From NCBI GenBank assembly GCA_964606465.1, contig CAZSGI010000019.1, positions 1 to 13,041 of the forward strand: a stretch of DNA of 13,041 nt, read 5' to 3'. Made by a program: the position numbers and the translations under genes. This document shows positions 1 through 8,611 of the stretch, piece after piece. The DNA is from CG10-46-32 sp964606465 (GTDB lineage: Bacteria > Patescibacteriota > Patescibacteriia > UBA2169). Positions within the stretch are counted from its first letter, which is position 1, and each line of letters opens with the position of its first letter. The notes beneath the pieces are model-generated. The model worked only from the letters and a program-made list of their open reading frames with translations, searched no databases and was not told the DNA's origin.

Positions 1-3
1 CCT

Positions 4-3000
4 ATGCCCTTCGTCCACCTCCACTGCCACAGCCACTACTCCCTCTTGGACGGCCTTCCTAAAATTGACGACATGGTAGCGCGCGCAAAGGAGCTTGGCT
101 CCCCGGCTTTGGCGCTCACGGACCACGGGGTGCTGTACGGGGCAATAGAGTTCTACGAGAAAGCGCGCAAGGCCGGCATCAAGCCCATCATCGGCATGGA
201 GGGGTACCTGGCCCCCAACTCAAGGCGCGACCGCAGGCAGGGCGAAAAGCCGTACCACCAAATTCTCTACGCGAAAAATTTAACCGGCTACAAAAATTTG
301 CTCAAGCTCTCAAGCCGGGCGCATTTGGAAGGCTTCTACTACAAGCCGCGGTTTGACAAGGAACTGCTCCAACAGTACGCGGAAGGGCTGATTGCCACCT
401 CAAGCTGTCTGCAGGGCGAAATTCCGCAGATGATCCTCGTGGGCAACGTTGATCGGGCAGTGGCGCTCATCAAAGAGTACCAGTCTCTGTTCGGGGCCCA
501 AAATTTTTACCTGGAGGTCCAGCCCCACCCCGAAATTCCGGAGCAGGCCAGGGTGAACGAGACGCTGCTCGCCATCGCCAAGGAGTACCGCATCCCCGCG
601 ATTGCGACCAACGACTCGCACTACCTCAAAAAGGCCGACGCCGAAGCACAGGACATCCTGGTGTGCGTGCAAACCGGCAAAACCGTGCAGGACCAAAACC
701 GGCTCAACATGTCGGGCGTGGACCTCTCCATGAAGAGCGAGGATGAGATGGCGGCCGCATTTCCCGAAAACCCCGAGGTGATTGATGAAACCGTCAGGCT
801 CGCGGAAAAGTGCAATGTGGAGCTCGAGCTTGACCGCTTCCACTTCCCCAAGTTTGACCCGCCCGAGGGCCTGTCCGCGGACGAGTACCTGGCAAAACTC
901 GCCCACGACGGCTTGGTTCAAAAGTGCGGAGACCCCCCACCCGAAGGGTACGCGGAACGCGTGGAGTACGAGCTCGACATCATCAAGAAAAAAGGGTACG
1001 CGACGTACTTTCTGATTTTCGCGGACTTCACCAACTGGGCGCGCTCCCGGGGCATCATCGCCACGGTCCGCGGCAGCGCGGCAGGATCATTGGTTTCGTA
1101 CGTCATCGGCATCACCACCGTTGACCCCATGATCTTCCGCCTCCCGTTCGAACGGTTCTTGAACCCCTACCGACCCTCGGCGCCGGACATTGACATGGAC
1201 TTCGCGGACAACCGCCGGGGCGAGGTGCTGGACTACGTGCGCAAAAAGTACGGGGAGGACCGGGTGGCGCAAATCTGCACGTTCGGCACCATGATGGCGC
1301 GGGGCGCGGTGCGGGACGTAGGCCGCGCTTTGGGGTACCCCTACGCGTTCTGCGACCGCGTCGCCAAGATGATTCCGTTCGGCAGGCAGGGGTTTGCCAT
1401 GACCATTGCGCGCGCGCTGCGCGAGTCGCCGGAGTTCGCCCTCGCCTACCAGAACGAGCCGGACGCCAAACGCCTCATTGACGTCGCCAAGCGGATTGAG
1501 GGGTGCGCGCGCCACCCGTCCGTGCACGCGGCCGGGGTCGTGATCTCCCCCACTACGCTTTCGGACTTCACGCCGCTGCAGCGGGAAACCGGCGGCGAGA
1601 ACGTCATCACGCAGTACGAGATGCACGCCGCGGAAAAGTCGGGCTTGGTGAAGATGGACTTTTTGGGCATCCGCAACCTCTCCATCCTGGGCAACGCCGT
1701 CAAGCTGGTGAAAAAGACCAAGCAGGTTGACATCGAGCTGGAAAAAATCCCGTTTGACGACCCGCAGACGTTCGCCCTGCTCGCGCGGGGCCGCACCATG
1801 GGCATGTTCCAGCTCGGCGGCAGCGGCATGACCCGCTACCTCGTGGAGCTGAAGCCCTCCAAAATCACGGACATCATGGCCATGGTGGCCCTGTTCAGGC
1901 CCGGGCCCATGGAGTCCATCCCCGCGTTCATCGAGCGCAAGCACAACCCAACGCTCATCACGCACCTTGACGGGCGGCTTGAAACCATCTTGAAAGACTC
2001 CTACGGCATCATCACGTACCAGGACGACGTCTTGTACATTGCCATTGAAATCGCGGGCTACAACTGGGGAGAGGCCGACAAGCTGCGCAAGGCCATGGGT
2101 AAAAAGATCCCGGAGGAGATGGCCGCGCAGAAGGACAAGTTCATCAAGGGCTGCGTTCTGCACGGCGCGCTCACGCTTGAAAACGCGGAAAAGCTCTGGA
2201 AGCTGATTGAGCCGTTCGCGGCGTACGGGTTCAACAAGGCGCACGCGGCGTCCTACGGCGTGGTCGCCTACCAAACCGCGTACCTGAAGGCGCACTTTCC
2301 GGCCGAGTTCATGGCGGCCCTGATGACCGCGGAGTCGGACGACATCGAAAAGGTGGCGCAGGCGGTCTCCGAGTGCAAAGCCCTGGGCATCACCGTGCTC
2401 CCGCCGGACATAAACGAGAGCTTCGCGGACTTCACGGTGATTGACGATGCCACCATCAGGTTCGGCCTGTCGGCCATCAAAAACATCGGGAACCACATCG
2501 TGGACGTCATCATCGCGGAGCGGAAGGAAAACGGCGCGTTCGCGGACGTTGCGGATTTCCTGGAGCGCGTCGTGGATCGCAACCTCAACCGGAAATCCCT
2601 GGAGAGCTTCATCAAAGCCGGCGCGCTCTCGAGCCTTGCGAGCCGCGCGACGCTCTTCGCGAACATCGAAAAGCTGCTCGACTACGCGCGGAGCGCCCAC
2701 GAGGCCGCCGAGCGGAACCAGGAGAGCCTCTTCGGCGCCGTGGAGAGCGGGAAACAGGGCCTCGCCCTCGCCGCATCCGAAGACGACCCGGAGCAAGCGC
2801 TCGCGTGGGAGAAGGAGCTCCTGGGGCTCTACCTCTCAAGCCACCCGCTCGCAAAGTACGAAACCACACTCGCCAAAAGCCCGAACCCGATCGCAAACAT
2901 CACCCCCGAACAAAGGGAGGAAATCACGCTCTTCGGGTCCGTGCGCTCGGTAAAAGAGGTCACCACGAAGCGGGGAGACACCATGGCGTTCGCAACCGTT

Positions 3001-3414
3001 GACGATCTGACCGGGAGCATTGAGCTCATCATCTTTCCAAAAACCTACCACGCGCACCGCGCGCTCCTCGGGGGCGAGGGGCTCCTCGTGGTTACAGGGA
3101 AGGTGGAAAACCGTCAGGGAAAACCGCAGATACTCTGCGACCGGATCGAGCCGCTCACCGCGGAAACCGCGTCCGCATGGGAGAGGCGGCAGCCGCGCGG
3201 GGCCGAGCTGCACATACGCCTCGCTGACCCGACCGGCCGGGACGAGCTTGATCAAATCAAAAAAATATTGTACCGTGAGGGTGGGCCGACGCCCGTCATC
3301 CTCCACATCAACGGGAGCGCCAAGCTCAAGCTCCCGGTACAGGTTGACGCCGCAGGTGGCCTCACGGAAAAGCTCAAGGCGCTCATCGGAGAAGATCGGG
3401 TAACCATCGGGTAG
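4..3414 (+). CDS. dnaE: DNA polymerase III alpha subunit (replicative polymerase, C family)
   Basis: Catalytic subunit of the replicative DNA polymerase, 1136 residues, the usual length for DnaE. The N-terminal PHP domain (about 1-280) opens FVHLHCHSHYSLLDG and keeps what look like all nine metal ligands: H7, H9, D16, H41, E66, H85, C135, D204 and H206. The polymerase core has the PDIDMDF motif (D395, D397), and the third catalytic Asp, D552, lies in LVKMDFLG. A finger and helix-hairpin-helix region follows, then an OB domain near residues 970-1050 (ITLFGSVRSVKEV). The ATG is three bases from the window edge and matches the usual DnaE start, but any ribosome-binding site lies outside. One base separates the stop from the next gene, which suggests an operon. 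No 3'-5' exonuclease (DnaQ-like) insert is present, so this is the DnaE type and not PolC. Confidence 0.98.
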   Translation: MPFVHLHCHSHYSLLDGLPKIDDMVARAKELGSPALALTDHGVLYGAIEFYEKARKAGIKPIIGMEGYLAPNSRRDRRQGEKPYHQILYAKNLTGYKNLLKLSSRAHLEGFYYKPRFDKELLQQYAEGLIATSSCLQGEIPQMILVGNVDRAVALIKEYQSLFGAQNFYLEVQPHPEIPEQARVNETLLAIAKEYRIPAIATNDSHYLKKADAEAQDILVCVQTGKTVQDQNRLNMSGVDLSMKSEDEMAAAFPENPEVIDETVRLAEKCNVELELDRFHFPKFDPPEGLSADEYLAKLAHDGLVQKCGDPPPEGYAERVEYELDIIKKKGYATYFLIFADFTNWARSRGIIATVRGSAAGSLVSYVIGITTVDPMIFRLPFERFLNPYRPSAPDIDMDFADNRRGEVLDYVRKKYGEDRVAQICTFGTMMARGAVRDVGRALGYPYAFCDRVAKMIPFGRQGFAMTIARALRESPEFALAYQNEPDAKRLIDVAKRIEGCARHPSVHAAGVVISPTTLSDFTPLQRETGGENVITQYEMHAAEKSGLVKMDFLGIRNLSILGNAVKLVKKTKQVDIELEKIPFDDPQTFALLARGRTMGMFQLGGSGMTRYLVELKPSKITDIMAMVALFRPGPMESIPAFIERKHNPTLITHLDGRLETILKDSYGIITYQDDVLYIAIEIAGYNWGEADKLRKAMGKKIPEEMAAQKDKFIKGCVLHGALTLENAEKLWKLIEPFAAYGFNKAHAASYGVVAYQTAYLKAHFPAEFMAALMTAESDDIEKVAQAVSECKALGITVLPPDINESFADFTVIDDATIRFGLSAIKNIGNHIVDVIIAERKENGAFADVADFLERVVDRNLNRKSLESFIKAGALSSLASRATLFANIEKLLDYARSAHEAAERNQESLFGAVESGKQGLALAASEDDPEQALAWEKELLGLYLSSHPLAKYETTLAKSPNPIANITPEQREEITLFGSVRSVKEVTTKRGDTMAFATVDDLTGSIELIIFPKTYHAHRALLGGEGLLVVTGKVENRQGKPQILCDRIEPLTAETASAWERRQPRGAELHIRLADPTGRDELDQIKKILYREGGPTPVILHINGSAKLKLPVQVDAAGGLTEKLKALIGEDRVTIG

Positions 3415-3415
3415 T

Positions 3416-4594
3416 ATGGCAATGGACATCGTCAAACAGACCAAGAAAAAGGTGGAGACTTCCAAAAAGAAGCTCGCCCAAACTATGATGCTTTCATCCT
3501 ACCGCAAGCTCGCGGTGAACTTTTTGATTCTCACGGTGAACCTCATCATCATCATCCTCTACTTTTCGCTCTCCCGGGCGACGGTCGCGATCGTGCCGGC
3601 AAAGAGCGACTTTTCGCACGAAGTTTCAATCGCCATCGCCGGAGACCCCGGCGCGTCGGGGACGCCCCTCGCGATTGCGGGGTCAACCACCGCAACCGAG
3701 GTCTCCCACACCCAGACCTTTCCCGTAGACCCGACCGAGAGTGAGAGCGCGAACGCCGAGGGCGTCATCACCATCACGAATGCAACCGCGGACCGGAACC
3801 AAATTTTTGTGGCGAACACGAGGTTTCAGAATGAAGCGGGCGTCGAAATCAAGACGAAGAGGCAGGTCCAGGTGGCTCCCAGAGGGAAGGTGCAAACCGC
3901 CTCATACGCCTCCGAGCGCGGGACCGCGGGAGAAGTGGGCGTAGGCTCCGGGCGGTTCCAAGTGGTTGCCCTCCCCTACCTGAAAGATAAAATCTACGCG
4001 GAGGTGACGACACCCTTCACCGGCGGAACGGTGCGCGTCCGCACGCTCTCGGCGGGCGCGTTCGCGCAGGCGAGAGCCGAAATGGAAGCCGCCCTGCGCG
4101 AAAAGGGGTGGGAGCTGCTCTCGCAGTCGAACGCCTCCTTGCCGGGCAAAGACGCGCTCGACGTGCAAATCGTCTCCCTCGAGTCTTCCGCAGAGGCGGG
4201 AGACAAAAACGTGGAGTCGTTCTCCATTGCAGCCGCGGCCAAGGTGAGCGCCTTCACGTACGACGAACCGCGCGCCAGGGAAATCGTCAAGCAGGAGCTC
4301 GTCAAACAAATCCCGCCCGAGGACACGCTCGTTGCGTTCGACGATTCCTCGTTCAAGGCGACGCTCAATGCATCCGGCACCTCGCTCACCGCGCGCATCA
4401 CGGCGCTCGTCTCGCCGAAAATTCCGGAAGAGGCGCTGAAAACGGAGGATATCATCGGCATGAACCAAGAAGAGGTGCGCGTGCACTTCACCAAAATCAC
4501 GGGCATCCGCGACGTGCAGATCAAGTTCTGGCCGTTCTGGGTGCGCAGCGTTCCGAACCTCAAGGACCATGTTGACATCGAAATCAAAAAATAG
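3416..4594 (+). CDS. Membrane-anchored baseplate-J-like envelope protein
   Basis: A 392-residue protein with a short Lys-rich cytoplasmic N-terminus (about 1-31), one strong membrane helix (about 32-53, FLILTVNLIIIILYF) and a long extracytoplasmic part. Residues about 95-200 have the beta-rich pattern of the baseplate-J-like family as found in Patescibacteria: a GVITITN strand, VANTRF, and an FTGG turn after IYAEVTTP. The C-terminus (about 342-392) has the recurring DIIGMNQEEV...FWPFWVRSVP signature I associate with the same CPR proteins. No phage genes are near, so a chromosomal envelope protein is more likely than a phage baseplate. It starts one base after dnaE; ATG at 3416 or 3422 is possible and neither has a clear Shine-Dalgarno. 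Its 3' end overlaps thrS by 26 bases. The molecular function is unknown; the family call rests on memory of sequence patterns, not a search. Confidence 0.75.
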   Translation: MAMDIVKQTKKKVETSKKKLAQTMMLSSYRKLAVNFLILTVNLIIIILYFSLSRATVAIVPAKSDFSHEVSIAIAGDPGASGTPLAIAGSTTATEVSHTQTFPVDPTESESANAEGVITITNATADRNQIFVANTRFQNEAGVEIKTKRQVQVAPRGKVQTASYASERGTAGEVGVGSGRFQVVALPYLKDKIYAEVTTPFTGGTVRVRTLSAGAFAQARAEMEAALREKGWELLSQSNASLPGKDALDVQIVSLESSAEAGDKNVESFSIAAAAKVSAFTYDEPRAREIVKQELVKQIPPEDTLVAFDDSSFKATLNASGTSLTARITALVSPKIPEEALKTEDIIGMNQEEVRVHFTKITGIRDVQIKFWPFWVRSVPNLKDHVDIEIKK

Positions 4595-5894
4595 CCAAAA
4601 GACCACGCCTGCCGCGCCGCAAGAACGGCCCGACGAAAGGCCGAGCCGCGACCACAAGGTGCTCGGACCAGCGCTCGACCTCTTTTTGTTTTCGGACCTC
4701 GTGGGCCCCGGGCTGCCGCTGTGGACCCCGAAAGGCACGGCGGTGCGCGAGGAACTGGATGACTTCGTGTGGGAGCTGCGCAAAAAGCGCGGCTACCAAA
4801 AGGTGGAAATCCCGCACCTCGCCAAAAAAGACCTCTACCAACGAAGCGGGCACTGGGATAAGTTCAAAGACGATTTGTTCCGCGTCAAAACGCGCGAGGG
4901 CCATGTGTTTGCGATCAAGCCCATGAACTGCCCGCACCACACGCAGATCTACGCCCGCAAGAAGTGGAGCTACCGCGAGCTGCCGCAACGGTACGCGAAC
5001 ACCACCTTCTGCTACCGCGACGAGCAGACCGGCGAGCTGAACGGGCTCGCGCGCACGCGCGCGTTCACGCAGGACGACGCGCACGTGTTCTGCCGCACGA
5101 CCCAAACAGAGGAAGAGTTCTTGAAAATTTGGGATATCGTTGATGAGTTCTACTCCGCGTTCGGATTTGAGCTTTCCCCCGCGCTCTCCCTGTCAGACCC
5201 GAACAACATGGACACGTACCTCGGCGACGAGAAACGCTGGCAGCAGGCCGAGGATGCCTTGCGCTCGGTTGTGAAAAAGCGCAAGGTGCGCGTGCCGGAA
5301 GTGCCGGGTGAAGCCGCGTTCTACGGCCCGAAAATTGACTTCATGGCAAAGGACTCCATCGGGCGCACCTGGCAGGTGGCGACCATACAGTTGGATTTGA
5401 ACATGCCCGACCGGTTCGACCTCTCGTGCGTGAACGAGCAGGGCGAGCCGGAGCGAATCGTGATGATTCACGCGGCAATCATGGGCTCCATCGAACGCTT
5501 CCTTTCTGTTCTGATTGAGCACTACGCCGGCGCGTTTCCGGCGTGGCTCGCACCAGTGCAAGCGGTACTCGCAACCGTTTCCAACGAAAAGCACCTCGCA
5601 CACGCGCAAAAACTCGCGGGTGACCTTTCAGCCAAAGGTGCGCGGGTATGGGTTGATGATTCGGACGAATCAGTCGGCAAGAAAGTCCGCAACGCCGAGC
5701 GCCAAAAAATCCCCTTTACCCTGGTGATCGGGGACAAAGAAATGGCCGGCACCGACAACATCGCCGTCCGCTCCCGCGGCGAAAAGGACACGATTGATAT
5801 GACGCCGGACGAGCTGCTCTCCAAACTAAAACGCGCCGAACACGGCGCGTCAAAAAAAGTTGCAAGTATGCACGCAACTCAAAATGTGCTATAA
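4569..5894 (+). CDS. thrS: Threonyl-tRNA synthetase, short form without TGS and editing domains
   Basis: Class II synthetase that charges tRNA(Thr) with threonine; 441 residues against about 640 for the E. coli enzyme. After about 26 polar residues it starts directly at the catalytic core (RDHKVLGPALDLF). The TGS domain and the N2 editing domain, which hydrolyses Ser-tRNA(Thr), are both absent. Catalytic features are intact: zinc ligands C121 (MNCPHH), H172 (TQDDAHVF) and H301 (MIHAAIMGSIERF), the motif 2 arginine (CYRDE, R150) and motif 3 R310. The anticodon-binding domain starts near WLAPVQ (about 325). The usual HRAI of motif 3 reads HAAI here. The ATG lies inside the upstream gene with AAGGA only two bases before it; no other in-frame ATG occurs before the catalytic core, so this start is kept. 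The missing N-terminus is not a frameshift product, because the upstream frame is a different intact gene. Confidence 0.96.
   Translation: MLTSKSKNSQKTTPAAPQERPDERPSRDHKVLGPALDLFLFSDLVGPGLPLWTPKGTAVREELDDFVWELRKKRGYQKVEIPHLAKKDLYQRSGHWDKFKDDLFRVKTREGHVFAIKPMNCPHHTQIYARKKWSYRELPQRYANTTFCYRDEQTGELNGLARTRAFTQDDAHVFCRTTQTEEEFLKIWDIVDEFYSAFGFELSPALSLSDPNNMDTYLGDEKRWQQAEDALRSVVKKRKVRVPEVPGEAAFYGPKIDFMAKDSIGRTWQVATIQLDLNMPDRFDLSCVNEQGEPERIVMIHAAIMGSIERFLSVLIEHYAGAFPAWLAPVQAVLATVSNEKHLAHAQKLAGDLSAKGARVWVDDSDESVGKKVRNAERQKIPFTLVIGDKEMAGTDNIAVRSRGEKDTIDMTPDELLSKLKRAEHGASKKVASMHATQNVL
5832..5849 (+). repeat. Perfect 7-bp inverted repeat in the thrS 3' end
   Basis: CGCGCCG, a four-base AACA loop, then CGGCGCG, about 40 bases before the thrS stop. 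The hairpin is followed by an A run, not a T run, and the T run on the minus strand precedes it, so it is not an intrinsic terminator in either direction. It could stabilise the thrS transcript end or simply be a by-product of GC-rich codons. Confidence 0.5.
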
Positions 5895-5895
5895 T
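5859..5895 (+). promoter_or_regulatory. Extended -10 promoter overlapping the thrS stop, with an upstream dyad
   Basis: TGCTATAAT at 5887-5895 is a perfect extended -10 element; its TATAAT contains the thrS stop codon TAA. No good -35 hexamer sits 16-18 bases upstream, which is tolerable for an extended -10. Instead that interval carries an imperfect dyad, GTTGC...GCAAC at 5859-5878 (7 of 10 positions symmetric), placed where an operator would be. Transcription would begin near 5902 and give a leader of about 37 bases for the DUF5667 gene at 5940. The promoter is read directly from the sequence; the operator role is inference. Confidence 0.6.
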
Positions 5896-5939
5896 GACAG
5901 GCGTCGGAAACGAACCATCAATAAAAAACCATAAATAAA

Positions 5940-8611
5940 ATGCATTACCATATGCGATACCACCTTATTTTTGCGATTGGGCTGGTCTTTGCGTTGGCGT
6001 TCGCGGCGCCGACTTATGCACAGAACGAACCAGCGACAACCCAAGAGCCGGCTGCAACCGAAGAAACCGTGGACGCGGCCGTGCAGGAAGCCGCGGCCGA
6101 AGAAGCCGTAGAAGCGGTCATAGAAGAAGTCGGGCTCTCTCCGGAAGCGCTCCAGGACGAAGCCGTCACCGAGCAGGATCTGGAAGCCAAGGCTCCGGGC
6201 GCTTTCCACATCTTCAAAAAGATTACGCGCACGGTCCAGCGCACCATCACGCGCGACCCCATCAAAAAAGCCGAGCTCCGCATTGAGGAAGCGCACGAGG
6301 AGCTGCTGCGCGCCAAAAAGCTGGTGGAAGAGAACCCGAATGACGAGGGTGCGCAGGAGCGCGCCCAGAAAGCGCTGGATGACTTTGAGCGCAACATTGA
6401 AAAGGTGAAAGACCACGCGGCTGACATCAAGGAAAAGAAAGCTGACCAGGCCGGCGAGTTTTTGGAGAAGATAGCCGACTTCCAGATCAAGCAGCAAAAA
6501 GTGCTCGATACGTTGGAAGAGAAGCTTCCGGAGCAGGCCTTTGCCAAAGTACAGGAAGCCAAGCAGCGGTCCATTGCGCACCAGGCGCAGGTCATGACCC
6601 AGGTTGCCCAAAACCAGGAGCAGATCGCGGAGCGTTTCAACGCGGCGTTTGCAAAGCAGCGCGGCAGCGAATTCCGAGACTTCAAAAACATTGAAATGAT
6701 GGAGCAGATGTCCGAGTTCATTCCGGACGAAATGAAAGCTGCCATTGAGCAGGTAAAAACGGAAGCGCGATCCAGGTTTGAAACGCACATCAAGGAGCTG
6801 CCCGAAGACGTGCGCGGCGAATCGTTCCGGAGGTACGTGGAAAACATTTCCGGAGACCCGGTCCAGCAGATGCGGGCCCTGGACGACATCAAGTCCCAGG
6901 CCGACCTCCCGGACGAGTTCTTCGCGAACATTGAAGCCGCAAAGGAAAAAGCCATCAACAAGTTTGAAGAGCGGTTCCGAAAATTCACGGACCCCACGAA
7001 CCGCGAGGCGTTCCTAGACTCGTTCGCGAGCGGCAGCCCGGAGAATTTGCGCGTCATGTCTCAGATTCAAGAGAACGTGCCCCCGGAAATCAAGCAGGAA
7101 ATCAAGCGTAAGGAAACCCAGGCAATAGAGCGGTTCAAAGAAAAGTTCACCAGCGATCCGGACGCGCAGGTTCGGGCGGAAAAATTCCGCGAGCTCGCGT
7201 CCAAAATGCGCGAAAACCCGGACCCGGCGACGTTTGCGATGATTCAAAAGCTGGAATCCGAGCTCCCGCCGGACCAGAAAGCGTTCGTGGCGGGCCTGCA
7301 GCAGGAGGCGCAAGCCGGCTTCCAAGAGCGCTTCCAGCAAGAACGAGGTACGTTCATCAAACGCATCCAAAGTTTTGACCCCAACGCCATCACCCAGCTC
7401 CAGCAGTTCGGCGGAGAAGCTCCCGCGGAGCTGCAGGGGATCATCAGCCAGGCCGTGAATGAGCAGATCGACTTTACGCGGCAGCGGCTCCAAAAGTTTG
7501 ACGACCCGGCGCGGTTTGAGCGGTTCAAACAGCAGATTGAGCAGAATGACGCCGTCCGGCAGCAGATTGAAGCGCGGTACGCGGACTTCGGAAGCCAGCT
7601 GCAAAACAAGGGCCAGGAAATAGAAGGGATAAAGCAGCAGATTGAGCAAGGTTTCCAGGGACGCATTGAGCAGGAACGCCAGCTACGCGCCGAACAGGGC
7701 TTGCCCGACTTTTCGCAAGAGGAGCTTTCGAACATCAAAGAGCGCTTCCTGCTGCGGCCCCAGTTGGGTGTGGAGCAAGGGGTGGTCGAACAGTTCCGCC
7801 AGGTGCAACAGCAGCAGGTCCAGCGCGAATTCCAATCCCAGCTGCGCGAGCAAGCCGTGCAGCAGGGTTTGGGGGGTGATGATCTGAAAAAATTCCTGCA
7901 AGAACAGGGGGTCAGCAAAGATCAGCAAAAAGCTTTCGAACAGGGACCGCCGCAAGGTTCGGAGCAGTTCCGCGAGTTCCAGAACGTGCCGACCGACATC
8001 CAGCAAAAGCTCCAGGAGCAATTCCAAACCCGCGAGCAAAACTTGCGGCAGCACATCGAGAATCAGGGTCAGCTACCCGAGTCGGTCCAGCAGAAAATCC
8101 GAGAGCAACAGCAACAACAGCAGCAACCACAAGGACAACAGCAGCAACAAGGTGGAACGCCCGATTTCTCCAACCGAGGCCAACCCTCGCAAACTGGGCA
8201 AGAACAGCGGTTTGACCCGAGCCAGTTTGCGCCTACTGAACGGGGTGATGCGCGGAGCTCCCAGCAGCAGCAACAACAACAATCCACCCAGCAGCAACAA
8301 AAGCAACCTTCGAGCTTCCAGCAGAACACCCAGCAGCAGGGGCAACAGCAGCAACAACCACAAGGACAACAACAGCAACAACAGCAACCTTCTAGTTTCC
8401 AGCCGCAAGCGCAGCAGCAACAGGGGCAACAACAACAGCAGAACACCCAGCAGCAGGGGCAGCAGCAACAACAACAGCAGCAGCAACCCTCAAGCTTCCA
8501 GAGTCCGAGTTCGGGAAGCTTTCGAGAGCCTTCAGGCGGGACCCAATCGCCCACGTCCTCCGGCGGCACGTCCGGAGGTTCGGGGAGCTTCTCTCCCCCC
8601 CCGTCCGGCGG
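5940..8611 (+). CDS. Secreted DUF5667 protein with helical repeats and a Gln-rich tail (3' end cut by gap)
   Basis: At least 890 residues, ending at an N run with no stop seen. It has a signal peptide (about 1-27, hydrophobic FAIGLVFALAFAAP, likely cleavage after TYA), a short acidic Ala/Glu stretch, and a DUF5667-type domain at about 75-165 with its hallmark FHIFKKITRTVQRT...DPIKKAELRIEEAHEELL. Then come long charged helices, degenerate repeats of 52-62 residues (265-497), further Gln-rich helices to about 720, a low-complexity Gln tail with PSSFQ motifs (723-850), and a Gly/Ser/Pro tail. DUF5667 proteins are common and uncharacterised in Patescibacteria. Start choice is open: ATG 5940 or ATG 5952, which leaves MRYHLIFAIG, a normal signal peptide. 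Neither has a Shine-Dalgarno; the leader is A-rich with two near copies of AACCATMAATAAA. A cell-surface or periplasmic role is inferred from the signal peptide. No membrane anchor is visible before the gap. Confidence 0.85.
6732..7430 (+). repeat. Four degenerate protein repeats of 52-62 residues in the DUF5667 protein
   Basis: Residues 265-326, 327-383, 384-445 and 446-497 align by eye, and a fifth, partial copy may follow. Each unit begins after a proline-acid pair (PDE, PDE, PPE, PPD, then PAE). It continues with a helix such as IEAAKEKAINKFEERF, in which an aromatic/basic RFE or RFK-like group recurs, then a second helix with a conserved F. It ends in a short hydrophobic segment (MRALDDI, LRVMSQI, FAMIQKL) before the next proline. 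This implies a solenoid of helix pairs or an extended rod. DNA identity between copies is low, so the duplication is old. Confidence 0.6.
8106..8489 (+). repeat. Gln-codon (CAG/CAA) low-complexity tract with internal direct repeats
   Basis: Residues about 723-850 are mostly glutamine in runs of 3-9, interrupted by PQG, NTQQQG and PSSFQ. PSSFQ occurs at residues 790, 817 and 850. A 26-base direct repeat occurs at 8319-8344 and again at 8436-8461, an offset of 117 bases (39 codons), which points to recent in-frame duplication. CAG and CAA are mixed, so this is not a pure triplet microsatellite. The shadow frames here give artificial poly-Leu, poly-Cys and poly-Asn/Ser products that should be ignored. 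Confidence 0.85.

Noticed and set aside
1087..2796. Long minus-strand open frame (569 codons) opposite dnaE
   Set aside because: Composition is typical of an antisense shadow of GC-rich codons (Arg, Val, His, Gly rich, no domain), and dnaE is unambiguous on the other strand.
3416..4594. Prophage remnant, because of the baseplate-J-like similarity
   Set aside because: No other phage gene is near, the protein has a membrane anchor, and it is sandwiched between core housekeeping genes.
4569..4646. thrS as a frameshifted or truncated full-length gene
   Set aside because: The upstream sequence encodes a different intact protein in another frame, with no trace of TGS or N2 sequence. The short form is genuine.
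8069..8569. Cys-, Leu- and Asn/Ser-rich open frames across the Gln tract on both strands
   Set aside because: They are other-frame readings of CAG/CAA repeats. Only the frame continuous with the signal peptide and DUF5667 makes sense.
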